Made by a program: the position numbers and the translations under genes. Positions 7,777 to 18,035 of a stretch of DNA of 64,000 nt are shown here, piece after piece; position 1 is the first letter of the stretch; each line of letters starts with the position of its first letter. This stretch comes from ZC4RG29 sp964521255. Its GTDB lineage: Bacteria; Bacteroidota; Bacteroidia; Cytophagales; Cyclobacteriaceae. The notes under the pieces are model-generated. The model was not told the origin of the DNA. It saw only the letters and a program-made list of their open reading frames with translations, and made no database searches. The stretch is taken from contig CAZFRM010000024.1 in NCBI GenBank assembly GCA_964521255.1, forward strand, positions 1 through 64,000, written 5' to 3'.

Positions 7777-10700
7777 ATGATTAAAAAACTACTAATTACT
7801 ATGCTGATTCTTAGCCTTTTTTCTACCTATGGCTGGACTCAGGAAAAGCAGGTGAGTGGGAAGGTCACCTCTCAGGATGATGGTTCTCCTATACCGGGTG
7901 CTAACATTGTCGTTCAAGGTACAACTAAGGGTACAACCTCAGATGTGGAAGGAAACTATTCTCTGCAGTTAGCTGCATCGGAAAATATCCTCGTGTTTTC
8001 ATTTGTAGGCTTTGTGCCCATTACCATCACGGTCGATGGACGCACAACCATTGATGTGGCCCTCGCACCAGACGTTACTGCCCTTGAAGAAGTTGTTGTG
8101 GTAGGTTATGGTGTGCAGAGAGAAAAGGATCTTACTTCTGCTATTAGCACCGTCAAATCAGACGAGATCGTTAAAACGCCAACCGGGCAGGCCATGCAAG
8201 CGTTGCAAGGGAGAGTGCCCGGACTGCAAGTTGTCAGCAGTGGTGCACCTGGAGATGCCCCGACAGTCCGCGTTCGTGGTATTGGTTCTTATCCCCGAAA
8301 TGACGCTGAAGGCAATCCTCTTAAAACTGAAGCCCCGCTTTATGTTGTGGATGGTATGTTTTTCGACAACATCGACTTTCTGAATCCTTCGGACATTGCC
8401 ACTATTTCTATATTCAAAGATGCCTCAGCTTCAGCAATATATGGAGTCCGGGCCGCGAACGGTGTTGTCCTGATAGAAACCAAATCCGGTAAGTTTAATC
8501 AGAAAGCACAAATCACGTATGATGGCTATTATGGAGTTCAGGTAGCGCAGAATGTAGTAAAGATGGCTAACGCGGAACAGTTTACTACCATGGCCCACGA
8601 ATCAGGATCAGCGGCTGATGTTGCTTATATCGAAAATGCCATGCAACGGTATGGAAGAAGCCGGGTGAATCCCAATGTACCCGATGTTAATACCGATTGG
8701 TACGATGAAATTATCACGCCCGCACCCATTCAGAATCATAGCATTGGTGTGATGGGAGGGAGTGAAAATGCAACTTATTCTATAGGTGCTGCTTATTTTA
8801 GTCAGGGAGGTATTCTCGACACGCAAAGTAATTTCGAGCGCTTCACAATCCGTTCAAAAATAGACTACCAGGCAAATGACTGGTTGAAGATCGGTGGAAA
8901 TTTTAACGTAAGTAATGCCACCAAGCTTGGTCAGGATGTGGTGGGACAGAATGGTGAGGCATGGAGGATAGCTTATTACGCCGTTCCCATTATGCCGGTT
9001 TATGATGAACAAAACACTGAGGCCTGGCCGGTAAAATATGCCAGCGCACAAACCCTGGGTTACCGTGACGGAAAAAATCCTTTCCCCGCCATGGATTTCA
9101 ATCGAAACGAAATCAAACTGAGGCAGATCAATGCTAATTTCTATGTCAAGATCGATTTCATTCCTGATAAACTATTTTTTCAGTCTACTTATAATTTAGG
9201 CTCGTCATATTCGAATAGGAGAAATGTGGATTTACCTTATTTTCTTACCAACAATGCCCAGACTGCTATTTCAGCCATCGTTAAAAGAAATGATGATTAC
9301 TATAACCAGATATGGGATAATGTGCTGACCTACAATGAAACCTTCGGGAAGCATAATTTTACCGTTATGCTGGGAACTTCATTTCGGGATGAAGCATGGG
9401 ATATGATCACGGCCAGGGGAGAGGATCTTGCATCCCCGTACCAGGAAAAGGCGTGGTATCTCGATCAGGCCAATACTATTAAAACAGATGATGTAAGGGA
9501 TGACGCCGAAAGATTATACGGATTGTCTTATTTCGGTCGTATAGCTTATAATTTCAACGATAAATACTTAGTGTACGCAACCATGAGAGCGGATGGAAGT
9601 AACAAGTACCAGGAAACTTGGAGTTACTTCCCATCATTTGGGGTAGGATGGGTGATTTCCGAGGAAGAATTTATGAGCAACGTTTCAGGCATAGACTTTC
9701 TGAAGTTCAGGGCTAGCTGGGGCAGGCTTGGGAATGATAAAATCCAGCCTAGCAGCGGAGCAAATACCCTTTCCGTAGTTACGACTGCTATTGATGATGT
9801 ACTGGTTTCAGGATCTAAGTCAACCAATACATATGACGACTTAAAGTGGGAGCTAACAGAGGAAACAAATATTGGGCTGACGGCAAGAATTCTAAATAAC
9901 CGCTTATCAATAGACGCGGATTACTATGTTAGAGATACTAAAAACGCAGCCATTTTAGTACAACCTCCACTTGGTGCTGATGCGAGGCTTAAGCCAGTTG
10001 GCGTCATCCGAAATAGCGGATTTGAACTTGCCTTGAACTGGAGTGATCAACTATCTGATGGTGGGCTTTCTTATAATATTGGAATCAACCTCGGTACGCT
10101 TAAAAATGAAATGCGCGATATATATGGTCAACTTTATATGAATGGGGGAACGGAAGAGTTTCGTCAGCGCACTTACATAGGGGAACCGTTAATGGCTTTT
10201 TACGGATGGCAGGTTGAGGGCGTTTACCAAAATGATGAGGAAGTGCAAAACGATCCTGTTGCAGTGGCTAACAATTTAGTACCCGGCGATTTTCGTTATC
10301 GTGATCTCAATGGAGACAATATTATCGATGATAAAGACAGGATGATACTCGGGTCATACTTTCCGTCTTTTACATACGGTGTAAATTTTGGAGCCAGCTT
10401 CAAAAATTTTGACCTGTCTGTCAACCTGATGGGGCAACAGGGAAATGAAATTCTTAATCGCAAGCGCGGAGAAGTTATCTGGACGCCCGATGGAAACATG
10501 GATGCTGACCTGGCAAAGAATCGTTGGCATGGTGAAGGTACCTCGAATAAATATCCATCATCCGCCGGTTTACGGAAGAGCTGGAATCAAAAGATGAGCA
10601 ATTATTTCGTAGAAGATGGTTCATTCTTCCGAATCCAAAACGTAACTCTTGCCTACAATATCCGGGAGAAAGAATTGTTTGGAGCTCAAATACCAAATGC

Positions 10701-10839
10701 AAGGATTTCATTTACCGCGGAACGACCGCTTACGGTATTCAACTACAATGGGTTTAACCCTGAAGTAGCCAATGGAATTGATACGCAAACGTATCCCATT
10801 CCCGCGGTATATACGGTTGGCCTGAATGTTACCTTCTAA
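7777..10839 (+). CDS. SusC/RagA-type TonB-dependent outer-membrane transporter (GH144 PUL)
   Basis: 1020 residues. A signal peptide (about 1-21) leads into a carboxypeptidase-regulatory-like beta-sandwich (about 25-105, SGKVTSQDDGSPIPGANIVV). A TonB-box-like segment (EEVVVVGYG), the plug domain (about 115-235, with VRVRGIGS and LYVVDGMFF) and a beta-barrel reaching a C-terminal aromatic strand (TVGLNVTF) follow. With SusD it forms the outer-membrane glycan import complex. It is the first gene of a plus-strand PUL: susD starts 18 bp later. No N-terminal STN domain is present, so FecR/ECF-type signalling through this protein is unlikely. Confidence 0.97.
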   Translation: MIKKLLITMLILSLFSTYGWTQEKQVSGKVTSQDDGSPIPGANIVVQGTTKGTTSDVEGNYSLQLAASENILVFSFVGFVPITITVDGRTTIDVALAPDVTALEEVVVVGYGVQREKDLTSAISTVKSDEIVKTPTGQAMQALQGRVPGLQVVSSGAPGDAPTVRVRGIGSYPRNDAEGNPLKTEAPLYVVDGMFFDNIDFLNPSDIATISIFKDASASAIYGVRAANGVVLIETKSGKFNQKAQITYDGYYGVQVAQNVVKMANAEQFTTMAHESGSAADVAYIENAMQRYGRSRVNPNVPDVNTDWYDEIITPAPIQNHSIGVMGGSENATYSIGAAYFSQGGILDTQSNFERFTIRSKIDYQANDWLKIGGNFNVSNATKLGQDVVGQNGEAWRIAYYAVPIMPVYDEQNTEAWPVKYASAQTLGYRDGKNPFPAMDFNRNEIKLRQINANFYVKIDFIPDKLFFQSTYNLGSSYSNRRNVDLPYFLTNNAQTAISAIVKRNDDYYNQIWDNVLTYNETFGKHNFTVMLGTSFRDEAWDMITARGEDLASPYQEKAWYLDQANTIKTDDVRDDAERLYGLSYFGRIAYNFNDKYLVYATMRADGSNKYQETWSYFPSFGVGWVISEEEFMSNVSGIDFLKFRASWGRLGNDKIQPSSGANTLSVVTTAIDDVLVSGSKSTNTYDDLKWELTEETNIGLTARILNNRLSIDADYYVRDTKNAAILVQPPLGADARLKPVGVIRNSGFELALNWSDQLSDGGLSYNIGINLGTLKNEMRDIYGQLYMNGGTEEFRQRTYIGEPLMAFYGWQVEGVYQNDEEVQNDPVAVANNLVPGDFRYRDLNGDNIIDDKDRMILGSYFPSFTYGVNFGASFKNFDLSVNLMGQQGNEILNRKRGEVIWTPDGNMDADLAKNRWHGEGTSNKYPSSAGLRKSWNQKMSNYFVEDGSFFRIQNVTLAYNIREKELFGAQIPNARISFTAERPLTVFNYNGFNPEVANGIDTQTYPIPAVYTVGLNVTF

Positions 10840-10857
10840 CCTCAAAATTTTCTGAAC

Positions 10858-12390
10858 ATGGAATCAACTAAAAATATTTTTAAGACAAGCATTCTCTTAG
10901 TGTTAATGCTCACGGTCGTATCATGCCATAACCTGCTTGACGAAGGTCTTGAAAACACCAGATTTACTGCTCAAACTGATTATACGAATACAGCCAATAT
11001 GATTCAACCGCTAATCGGCGCCTATGCAGATTTTCAGGATCGTGGCTGGGAAGATTTCCCGGTAATTGCTGTACGGGGAGATGATGTCAATGCCGGAGGA
11101 CTTGGCGACCAGCAGGATTTTGCTGAGGAAGACGTGTACAACTACAATCAGGGCTTTTGGATGTTCAACTCGGTGTGGCAGAATTTATACAGAGACATTC
11201 TCTCCGCACATTCGGCTATTGAGGAGATTACTAAGTATAAAGAATTTGCGCCAAATCCTGCTTTGGCAGACCAATATATTGCTGAAGCAAAAACACTCCG
11301 TGCCTTTTTGCTCTTCCAGCTTGGCAGAGTTTGGGGAGATGTATTTATTCCTGAAACATCCGTTCCTGAAGACATATATTTTCTGGACATATCCACCCGA
11401 GACGAAGTAATGCAACACATCTCCGATCAGATGGATGAAGCCATTCCGTCATTGCCTGATGTACGGCCTAATGAGCGTACCGACATCCGGGGAGGTGTGA
11501 CCCGCTATACAGCACTTGCCATAAAAGCATTGGCTAACCTTGAATTGAGAAAATATCAGGAAGTGGCTGACGCTACTTCACAAATTATCAGCTCAAACAA
11601 GTTCACTTTAGAGTCTGACTACTACAATCTATTTAAGGTACCCGGAAAGCTCAACAATGAAAATATTCTTGAACTGCAGTATTCAGACTTTGGATCCGGC
11701 TCCGGTGATTTAAAATATTACCTCTTCGAATTCTTCGGGCCACAAGACTGGACGCCTAAAGTTGCCGGTGCAGGTGGTGGCTGGGGTTTCTACGAGCCAA
11801 GTATTAAGTATATCAAGTTCATGCTTGACCGGGGAGAGAGAACACGACTGGAGACCAGCGTAATATTCACTAACCGTGGAATCGATGCGATTAAAACAGA
11901 TCCAAACTATGCGACCTTGCCTGCGTGGATTACCAATACCACTCCCTCCGGAGATCTCTTTAAAGACTATTCCCGCGCCATGTTTGCAAGTGGTAAACAC
12001 TATCTCCCTTCTGATCAGCTAACGCCTGGCCGTACGGCATATGGTACCAACAAAAATTTTACATGCATACGTTATGCGGAAATATTACTGATGCATGCTG
12101 AAGCACTAACCCATGGGGCTACTGGTTCAGGCATGAACGCTGACCAGGCTGTGAACGCGGTTCGTGGCAGGGCTGGGTTGGGCAACTTGTCCGGTGTAAC
12201 AAATGCGCAAGTCATGGATGAAAAATTTGCAGAGCTGGCAATGGAGTGGGGCACCCGGTATTACGATATGGTCAGGCTTCAGGAATATGATGAGTTAAGC
12301 TATGAAGGAAGAACATTTACAGCAGACAAGATTTTCCTTCCATATCCTCAGGGACAGATAGATCAGCTTCCAATTTTAGGAGAGCAATAA
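10858..12390 (+). CDS. SusD/RagB-type glycan-binding lipoprotein
   Basis: 510 residues with a lipoprotein signal (lipobox VVSC, lipidated Cys23). The SusD-like fold is recognisable from the N-terminal helical region (AYADFQDRGWEDFPVIAVRGDD), the TPR-like region with AEAKTLRAFLLFQLGRVWGD, and the C-terminal RagB segment (RYAEILLMHAEALTH, then MEWGTRYYDMVRL). SusD proteins cap the SusC barrel and help capture oligosaccharide. It lies 18 bp after susC and 17 bp before the LamG lipoprotein, so one operon is very likely. The ligand cannot be read from the sequence. Confidence 0.96.
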   Translation: MESTKNIFKTSILLVLMLTVVSCHNLLDEGLENTRFTAQTDYTNTANMIQPLIGAYADFQDRGWEDFPVIAVRGDDVNAGGLGDQQDFAEEDVYNYNQGFWMFNSVWQNLYRDILSAHSAIEEITKYKEFAPNPALADQYIAEAKTLRAFLLFQLGRVWGDVFIPETSVPEDIYFLDISTRDEVMQHISDQMDEAIPSLPDVRPNERTDIRGGVTRYTALAIKALANLELRKYQEVADATSQIISSNKFTLESDYYNLFKVPGKLNNENILELQYSDFGSGSGDLKYYLFEFFGPQDWTPKVAGAGGGWGFYEPSIKYIKFMLDRGERTRLETSVIFTNRGIDAIKTDPNYATLPAWITNTTPSGDLFKDYSRAMFASGKHYLPSDQLTPGRTAYGTNKNFTCIRYAEILLMHAEALTHGATGSGMNADQAVNAVRGRAGLGNLSGVTNAQVMDEKFAELAMEWGTRYYDMVRLQEYDELSYEGRTFTADKIFLPYPQGQIDQLPILGEQ

Positions 12391-12407
12391 CATATTGATA
12401 GTTTAAA

Positions 12408-14174
12408 ATGATAAAAATGAAAGTACTAAAATATATAACAGCAGCTGCATCACTTGCATTTCTTGCTGTGGCCTGCAATGAGGGCATTGATCCCATTTCC
12501 AGTGTCGCTCCCGGGCCAGATGAAACTGCTCCGGCCATAACAATCACATACCCTTTGGAAGGAACAGAAATCAAAGTCGCCTCCGAGGTGGCTTCGGTCA
12601 ATATTCAATTTGAAGTTACCGATGATATTGAGGTTCAATTGGTAGATGTTCTGATCGATGGAACCAAAGTAGCCACCTTCAATGAGTTTAAAGACTACCG
12701 GCGTTTTCTCGGAGAGTTTCTGTATGAAGGCCTGACAACAGGAGAGCACACACTGACCATTTCTGCAACCGACCTGGAAAATAAAACTACTTCCAGGTCA
12801 GTCAATTTTTCGAAGGTTCCACCTTACATACCCAGGTTTAGCGGCGAAATATTTTATATGCCTTTTGATGTGGGTGCAGACTTTACAGAATTGGTAAGCT
12901 TTACAAACTCCACTGTGGTCGGAACTCCCGGCTTTACATCGGGTGCGCAAGGCAGAGCATATGCAGGGGCGACTGACGCCTATTTGACTTTCCCTGCTGC
13001 TGCGTTACAGAGTAACGAATTCAGCGCCTTTTTCTGGATGAAAGTTAATGCCGTGCCTGACCGTGCTGGTATTCTGGTTATTGGCCCGCCCGATGGAGCC
13101 AATCCCACTGCGCAGAATCTTCGAACATCAGGCTTCCGGTTTTTCCGCGAAGATGCAGCCGGAAAACAAAGATTTAAACTCAATGTTGGCACTGGGGCCA
13201 GTGAGAATTGGTTTGATGGAGGCCCGGCAGCTGATGTCGATCCAACATTAGATGAATGGGTCAGTTTCGCTTTCACTATATCGCAAACGAAAAGTGTCGT
13301 TTACATAGATGGCCAGATCGTAGCACAGGACGATTTTCCAGGCATAAGTTGGGCAAATTGTGATTTGCTTTCAATCATGTCGGGTGCTCCACGTTTTACG
13401 GGCTGGGACCATAATTCCGATCTAAGTTATATGGATGAGCTGCGCTTGTTCAACAAAGCGTTGACACAGGATGAAATAGAAACTATTATCGGGGAAACCA
13501 AGCCTTATGAGCCCACGTATGACGGCGAAATCTTTTATATGCCGTTCAACGGAAACAATACAGACCTTGTGAGTGGTACAACTGCCACAGCAGTGGGAAC
13601 ACCAGGTTTTGCAGGAGTAGGTGTACTGGGAGATTCTTATGCCGGAGCAGCTAATTCTTATCTTACTTTTCCGACTACCGGTTTATTAAATGAAGAGTTC
13701 AGTGCTACCTTCTATTTGAAACTAAATGCAGTGCCTGACCGTGCGGGTATTTTGGTGATGAGCCCTGAAGATGTTGATCACCCCGATGCCCAAAACATCC
13801 GGACATCCGGCTTCCGGTTTTTCCGTGAAAATGCAGGTGGAAAGCAGAGATTTAAATTAAATGTAGGCAATGGTGCAGATGAAAGTTGGTTCGATGGTGG
13901 CGCTGCTGCCGATGTTGACCCTGCTGTTGATGAATGGGTACACCTTGCCTTTACGATATCGGGTAGTGAGTGCGTGGTTTACATTAATGGTAACGTTGTA
14001 TCACCGGGAAGCTTTGGAGGAGTAGACTGGGCAGGTTGTGATGTTCTTTCAATCATGTCCGGTGATCCGCGTTTCACAGAATGGGGACATCATTCAGATC
14101 AAAGTTATATGGATGAATTGCGCATATATAATAAAGCGCTTAGCCAGGCAGAAGTCCAGGCTACCATGAATTGA
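12408..14174 (+). CDS. Surface lipoprotein with Ig-like domain and two tandem LamG/concanavalin-like domains
   Basis: 588 residues with a lipobox (LAVAC, Cys23). Residues about 38-135 form an Ig-like or cadherin-like domain (APAITITYPLEGTEI). Two LamG-type domains follow at about 145-360 and 370-588. They are clear duplicates: both contain GEIFYMPF, SGFRFFRE, KQRFKLNVG, WFDGG.AADVDP and LSIMSG.PRF. The position right after susD matches where SusE/F-like surface glycan-binding proteins are found, so binding rather than catalysis is the best inference. An alternative start is the ATG at 12417. It lies 17 bp after susD in the same operon. Confidence 0.9.
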   Translation: MIKMKVLKYITAAASLAFLAVACNEGIDPISSVAPGPDETAPAITITYPLEGTEIKVASEVASVNIQFEVTDDIEVQLVDVLIDGTKVATFNEFKDYRRFLGEFLYEGLTTGEHTLTISATDLENKTTSRSVNFSKVPPYIPRFSGEIFYMPFDVGADFTELVSFTNSTVVGTPGFTSGAQGRAYAGATDAYLTFPAAALQSNEFSAFFWMKVNAVPDRAGILVIGPPDGANPTAQNLRTSGFRFFREDAAGKQRFKLNVGTGASENWFDGGPAADVDPTLDEWVSFAFTISQTKSVVYIDGQIVAQDDFPGISWANCDLLSIMSGAPRFTGWDHNSDLSYMDELRLFNKALTQDEIETIIGETKPYEPTYDGEIFYMPFNGNNTDLVSGTTATAVGTPGFAGVGVLGDSYAGAANSYLTFPTTGLLNEEFSATFYLKLNAVPDRAGILVMSPEDVDHPDAQNIRTSGFRFFRENAGGKQRFKLNVGNGADESWFDGGAAADVDPAVDEWVHLAFTISGSECVVYINGNVVSPGSFGGVDWAGCDVLSIMSGDPRFTEWGHHSDQSYMDELRIYNKALSQAEVQATMN

Positions 14175-14264
14175 TAGTTGGTTTAATAGTTTAGGGTTAA
14201 AGTTAGTTAATTTAAAATGATGAGGATTCCTGTTGTTCCGGGGTCCTCATTATTGTATTATTTT

Positions 14265-16235
14265 ATGTCTGCCAAAAAAATATTCTTTCTCGTCGTTCTT
14301 GTTTGCTCTTTGTTGAGCTGTGAAGATGAAGCTGATAAGGGCGATCTGGCGCTCCTGCATGCGTTCGTAGGTTCAACTGAAATTAATCTTACTGAACCCC
14401 TAAGCATAGATCTTCCGGTAGACAGGTCAATATCATTAGTATTTTCTAAGGCCCTGGATAAAGCTTCTGCAATTAACTCCACTCAATTAAAAACCAATGG
14501 ACAGGCGGTAGGAAATGATATCAGCTTCACATCAGAGAATACGACCATGGTCATTTTTCCAACGGGCGGTTTACAAAACAATTCCACTTATGTCATTGAA
14601 CTATCGGACGGACTAAAGGGCGAAAAGGGAGAAAGTTTTATACCCACTCAAATTTCCTTTAAAACTATTATCGGAAATCTTGCGATAGCTTCAATGACAA
14701 TTGGAGGTAAAGAGGTGTCTGGAACAAGCCGCTTGAAAGATATCCCTCTCGATTTACTAATGGAGATAAACTTTACCGTTCCCGTGGATGAGGAGTCATT
14801 GAAAGATGCAATTGACTTAATCGGCCCGGGTTCTGTTGAACTCATGGTAACAATGTCTGATAACAATCAAAAAGCTACATTAACAGGCAATGCTCCGCTA
14901 AGTTATCTGAGTAAATACCAATTCAATTTATCAAATGAATTGAAAGGACTGGGTGGAGAAAATTTCTCCGGGTTTTCCAAAATATTTTATTCAGCAGTAG
15001 ATGAAACGCCAAAGTTTCCCCTTATCTCAGATGAGGAACTCCTTAGTAAAATACAACAGCAAACTTTTCATTACTTCTGGGAATTTGCGCATCCGGCCAG
15101 TGGAATGGCAAGGGAACGAAATACTTCCGGAGACCTTGTAACCAGTGGAGGAAGTGGCTTTGGAATTATGGCCCTTGTTGTTGGCATGGAGAGAAACTTT
15201 ATAACACGTGAAGAAGGTCTGGCACGCATGGATAAGATTCTGGATTTCCTGGAAACATCTCAACGCTTTCATGGTGCATGGCCACATTGGATCAATGGCA
15301 ACACAGGTGAAGTAATTCCATTCAGTGCGAATGATAATGGAGGCGATCTTGTAGAGACCTCTTTTCTGGTTCAAGGTCTTATCACATTCCGGCAATATCT
15401 CAATGCCGGAATATCGGCAGAAAATAATTTAATTGATCGAATCAATACTTTATGGCAAGCGGTTGAGTGGGATTGGTACAGGCGTGACGGGCAGCAGGTT
15501 CTTTACTGGCACTGGTCGCCTACCGTTGATTGGGCAATGAATCATCAAATAAAAGGATGGAATGAATGCCTTATAACGTACGTACTGGCCGCTTCATCAT
15601 CCGCACATGGAATACCAAAAAGTGTTTATGATAATGGTTGGGCTAGCAATGGCGGAGTGCAAAATGGAAATGCTTATGAAGGCGTGACACTTCCGTTGGG
15701 TACTGAAGAAGGTGGTCCTCTTTTCTTTTCTCACTATTCTTTCCTCGGACTTAATCCTGGAAAGCTAAGTGATCCTTATGCAAACTATCTGACACAGAAT
15801 GTTAACCATTCATTGATTAACTATAAATACTGTGTCCGTAATCCAAAAGACTTTGTTGGTTACACTGAAGAATGTTGGGGACTTACTGCAAGCGATAATC
15901 AGAGTGGATATTCCGCGCATTCCCCTACGAATGATCTCGGTGTTATTACACCAACAGCTGCATTGTCGGCCTTTCCCTATACGCCAGATGAATCAATGAA
16001 AGCGCTTAAGTTTTTTTATTACACCATGGGCGACAGGCTTTTTGGTGAGTATGGATTTTATGATGCGTTCAATATCACCGAAGGATGGACGGCAAGTTCT
16101 TATTTAGCGATTGACCAGGGTCCCATCATAATTATGATTGAGAATTATCGTACGGGATTGCTGTGGAATTTATTTATGTCTGCGCCCGAAGTGCAGGATG
16201 GTTTAAGTACTCTCGGCTTTACAGTGACGAATTAA
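14265..16235 (+). CDS. GH144-type (glucoamylase-like) lipoprotein with N-terminal Ig-like domains
   Basis: 656 residues from the ATG at 14265. That start gives a standard lipoprotein signal (LVVLVCSLLSC, Cys19); an upstream ATG at 14217 would add 16 atypical residues. Residues about 35-245 look like two Big_5/Ig-like domains (SLVFSKALDKAS; MEINFTVPVDEESL). The catalytic region (about 252-650) is the glucoamylase-like domain of Pfam PF10091, which in Bacteroidota corresponds to GH144, with conserved TFHYFWEFAHP, FHGAWPHW, DNGGDLVETSFLVQGL, WHWSP and GPIIIMIENYRTGLLW. Characterised GH144 enzymes are endo-beta-1,2-glucanases or sophorose-releasing relatives. A paralogue lies at 18036-19385. The next gene begins one base after this stop codon. 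Confidence 0.9.
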   Translation: MSAKKIFFLVVLVCSLLSCEDEADKGDLALLHAFVGSTEINLTEPLSIDLPVDRSISLVFSKALDKASAINSTQLKTNGQAVGNDISFTSENTTMVIFPTGGLQNNSTYVIELSDGLKGEKGESFIPTQISFKTIIGNLAIASMTIGGKEVSGTSRLKDIPLDLLMEINFTVPVDEESLKDAIDLIGPGSVELMVTMSDNNQKATLTGNAPLSYLSKYQFNLSNELKGLGGENFSGFSKIFYSAVDETPKFPLISDEELLSKIQQQTFHYFWEFAHPASGMARERNTSGDLVTSGGSGFGIMALVVGMERNFITREEGLARMDKILDFLETSQRFHGAWPHWINGNTGEVIPFSANDNGGDLVETSFLVQGLITFRQYLNAGISAENNLIDRINTLWQAVEWDWYRRDGQQVLYWHWSPTVDWAMNHQIKGWNECLITYVLAASSSAHGIPKSVYDNGWASNGGVQNGNAYEGVTLPLGTEEGGPLFFSHYSFLGLNPGKLSDPYANYLTQNVNHSLINYKYCVRNPKDFVGYTEECWGLTASDNQSGYSAHSPTNDLGVITPTAALSAFPYTPDESMKALKFFYYTMGDRLFGEYGFYDAFNITEGWTASSYLAIDQGPIIIMIENYRTGLLWNLFMSAPEVQDGLSTLGFTVTN

Positions 16236-16236
16236 A

Positions 16237-18024
16237 ATGATAAGAGAAACAAGACACCGGCTTTACTATACCACGATGATGATTGCTCTCGTGTGGATCA
16301 ACATGAGTTGCAAGTCAAAAACTGTTGAGTACCTGAGCGTGCCTGATACCTATTGCAATCCTGTCAACCTTGATTATGCGTATGTGCCCTCTACGCACAA
16401 ATATTATGCACAGGATCAATCCCATAGAAGCACAGCCGATCCGGCAATAATAAATTTGCGTGACACATTATATTTATTTTCTACCAATCAGAATGGCTAC
16501 TGGTGGAGCGCTGACATGCGTTCCTGGAATTTTGTGAAGCAGGATTTTCAAAGCAACGGTATCGCTGCAGATAATGTTTGTGCTCCCGGTGCGTGGGCAT
16601 GGGGCGACTCATTGCTTTTCATTCCATCCTTTGCCGAACCTGATCCTATGCCTCTTTATGTTAGCACGAATCCGCGTCACGCGAAATGGTCTACGTTAAC
16701 AGATTCTTTTACAGTAGCTACCTGGGATCCTTCTTTTTTTAAAGATGATGATGGAAAGGCTTATGTGTATTGGGGAAGCAGCAATACATTCCCGTTGTAT
16801 GGAATGGAACTGGATCCATCAAAAAAATATCAGCCAGTAGGGGAGAAGAAAGAATTGTCACGACTTTATCCTAACGAACATGGATGGGAACGGTTTGGTG
16901 AAAATCATAGCGATACCACCATTATGCGTTATACAGAAGGCCCCTGGATGACGAAGCACAATGGAAAATATTATTATCAATATGCGGCGCCCGGTACTGA
17001 GTTTAATATTTATGCGGATGGCGTGTTAGTTGGTGATCATCCATTGGGTCCGTTCACCTATCAGGATTACAATCCATTTTCATATAAGCCCGGTGGATTT
17101 ATTACCGGCGCGGGTCATGGCAGTACATTTCAGGATAAGTATGGTAACTACTGGCATACTGCTACCATGGTCAATTGGATCAAGTATAAGTTTGAAAGAA
17201 GGCTGGGAATTTTTCCTGCGGGATTTGACAATGACGGACAAATGTATTGCATTACCGCTTTTGGTGATTATCCAAACTACCATGCCTCTTCATTGCGTGA
17301 TCATACACAGTCTACGTTCACAGGTTGGATGTTATTGTCATATAAGAAAAGAGCATGGGCGTCATCATCTTTAGAGGGTAAAGATCCTTCATTGGCATTT
17401 AACGAGAACATAAGAAATTATTGGAGCGCTACATCTTCCAATGCCGGCGAGTTCATTGCCGTTGACCTGGGTAAGGAGCATGATGTTTATGCTATCCAAA
17501 TTAATTATGCGGATGAAGACGCTCACGTTCGCGACAAGCGACTTGATATTTATCATCAATACATAATTTATCACAGCGATGACGGAGAAAACTGGCACCC
17601 GTTGATTGATAAAAGTAAAAACCAAACGGATGTGCCACATGACTACATTCAATTAAAAGAACCCTTTAAAACACGATATATGAAACTTGAAAATATTCAC
17701 ATGGCTGATGGCAAATTCGCTATCGCAGGCTTCAGGGTATTTGGTAAATCGGAAGGAGCACCGCCATCCCCTGTTAAAAACTTTTCCGTCACACGACATC
17801 CTGATTCACGTGATGCTACATTTTCATGGGAATCAACACCCGATGCATATGCCTATAATATTTATTATGGCATCCATCCGGGAAAATTGTACAACAGTAT
17901 TATGGTTCACGAAACAGATCAGTATTATTTTCGTGGGCTTAATAAAAAGGTTATCTACTTCGCCCGCATCGAAGCAATAGGTGAAACCGGCGTATCACAG
18001 AAAAGCGATCTTATTAAATTTTAA
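16237..18024 (+). CDS. GH43-like glycosidase with discoidin and fibronectin-III-like domains
   Basis: 595 residues. A lipoprotein-like N-terminus (ALVWINMSCKSK) precedes a five-bladed propeller of GH43/clan F type (about 40-370). The usual acidic triad appears present: Asp in STADPAIINL, Asp in TWDPSFFKDDDG and Glu in YTEGPWMTKHNGKYY. A discoidin (F5/8 type C) domain follows (about 385-510, WSATSSNAGEFIAVDLG), then a fibronectin-III-like domain (about 515-595). GH43 enzymes mostly release arabinose or xylose. What this one removes in a GH144 locus is unknown, possibly a side-chain sugar. It overlaps the operon rhythm tightly: 1 bp after GH144 and 11 bp before the second GH144. Confidence 0.87.
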   Translation: MIRETRHRLYYTTMMIALVWINMSCKSKTVEYLSVPDTYCNPVNLDYAYVPSTHKYYAQDQSHRSTADPAIINLRDTLYLFSTNQNGYWWSADMRSWNFVKQDFQSNGIAADNVCAPGAWAWGDSLLFIPSFAEPDPMPLYVSTNPRHAKWSTLTDSFTVATWDPSFFKDDDGKAYVYWGSSNTFPLYGMELDPSKKYQPVGEKKELSRLYPNEHGWERFGENHSDTTIMRYTEGPWMTKHNGKYYYQYAAPGTEFNIYADGVLVGDHPLGPFTYQDYNPFSYKPGGFITGAGHGSTFQDKYGNYWHTATMVNWIKYKFERRLGIFPAGFDNDGQMYCITAFGDYPNYHASSLRDHTQSTFTGWMLLSYKKRAWASSSLEGKDPSLAFNENIRNYWSATSSNAGEFIAVDLGKEHDVYAIQINYADEDAHVRDKRLDIYHQYIIYHSDDGENWHPLIDKSKNQTDVPHDYIQLKEPFKTRYMKLENIHMADGKFAIAGFRVFGKSEGAPPSPVKNFSVTRHPDSRDATFSWESTPDAYAYNIYYGIHPGKLYNSIMVHETDQYYFRGLNKKVIYFARIEAIGETGVSQKSDLIKF

Positions 18025-18035
18025 AAAAACTATTA

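Noticed and set aside
14217..14264. Upstream ATG extension of the first GH144 protein
   Set aside because: The extra 16 residues break the normal lipoprotein signal. The ATG at 14265 gives a standard one.
15027..15395. 122-codon minus-strand frame opposite GH144
   Set aside because: It lies antisense to the catalytic domain of a clear GH144 protein and has no family pattern of its own.
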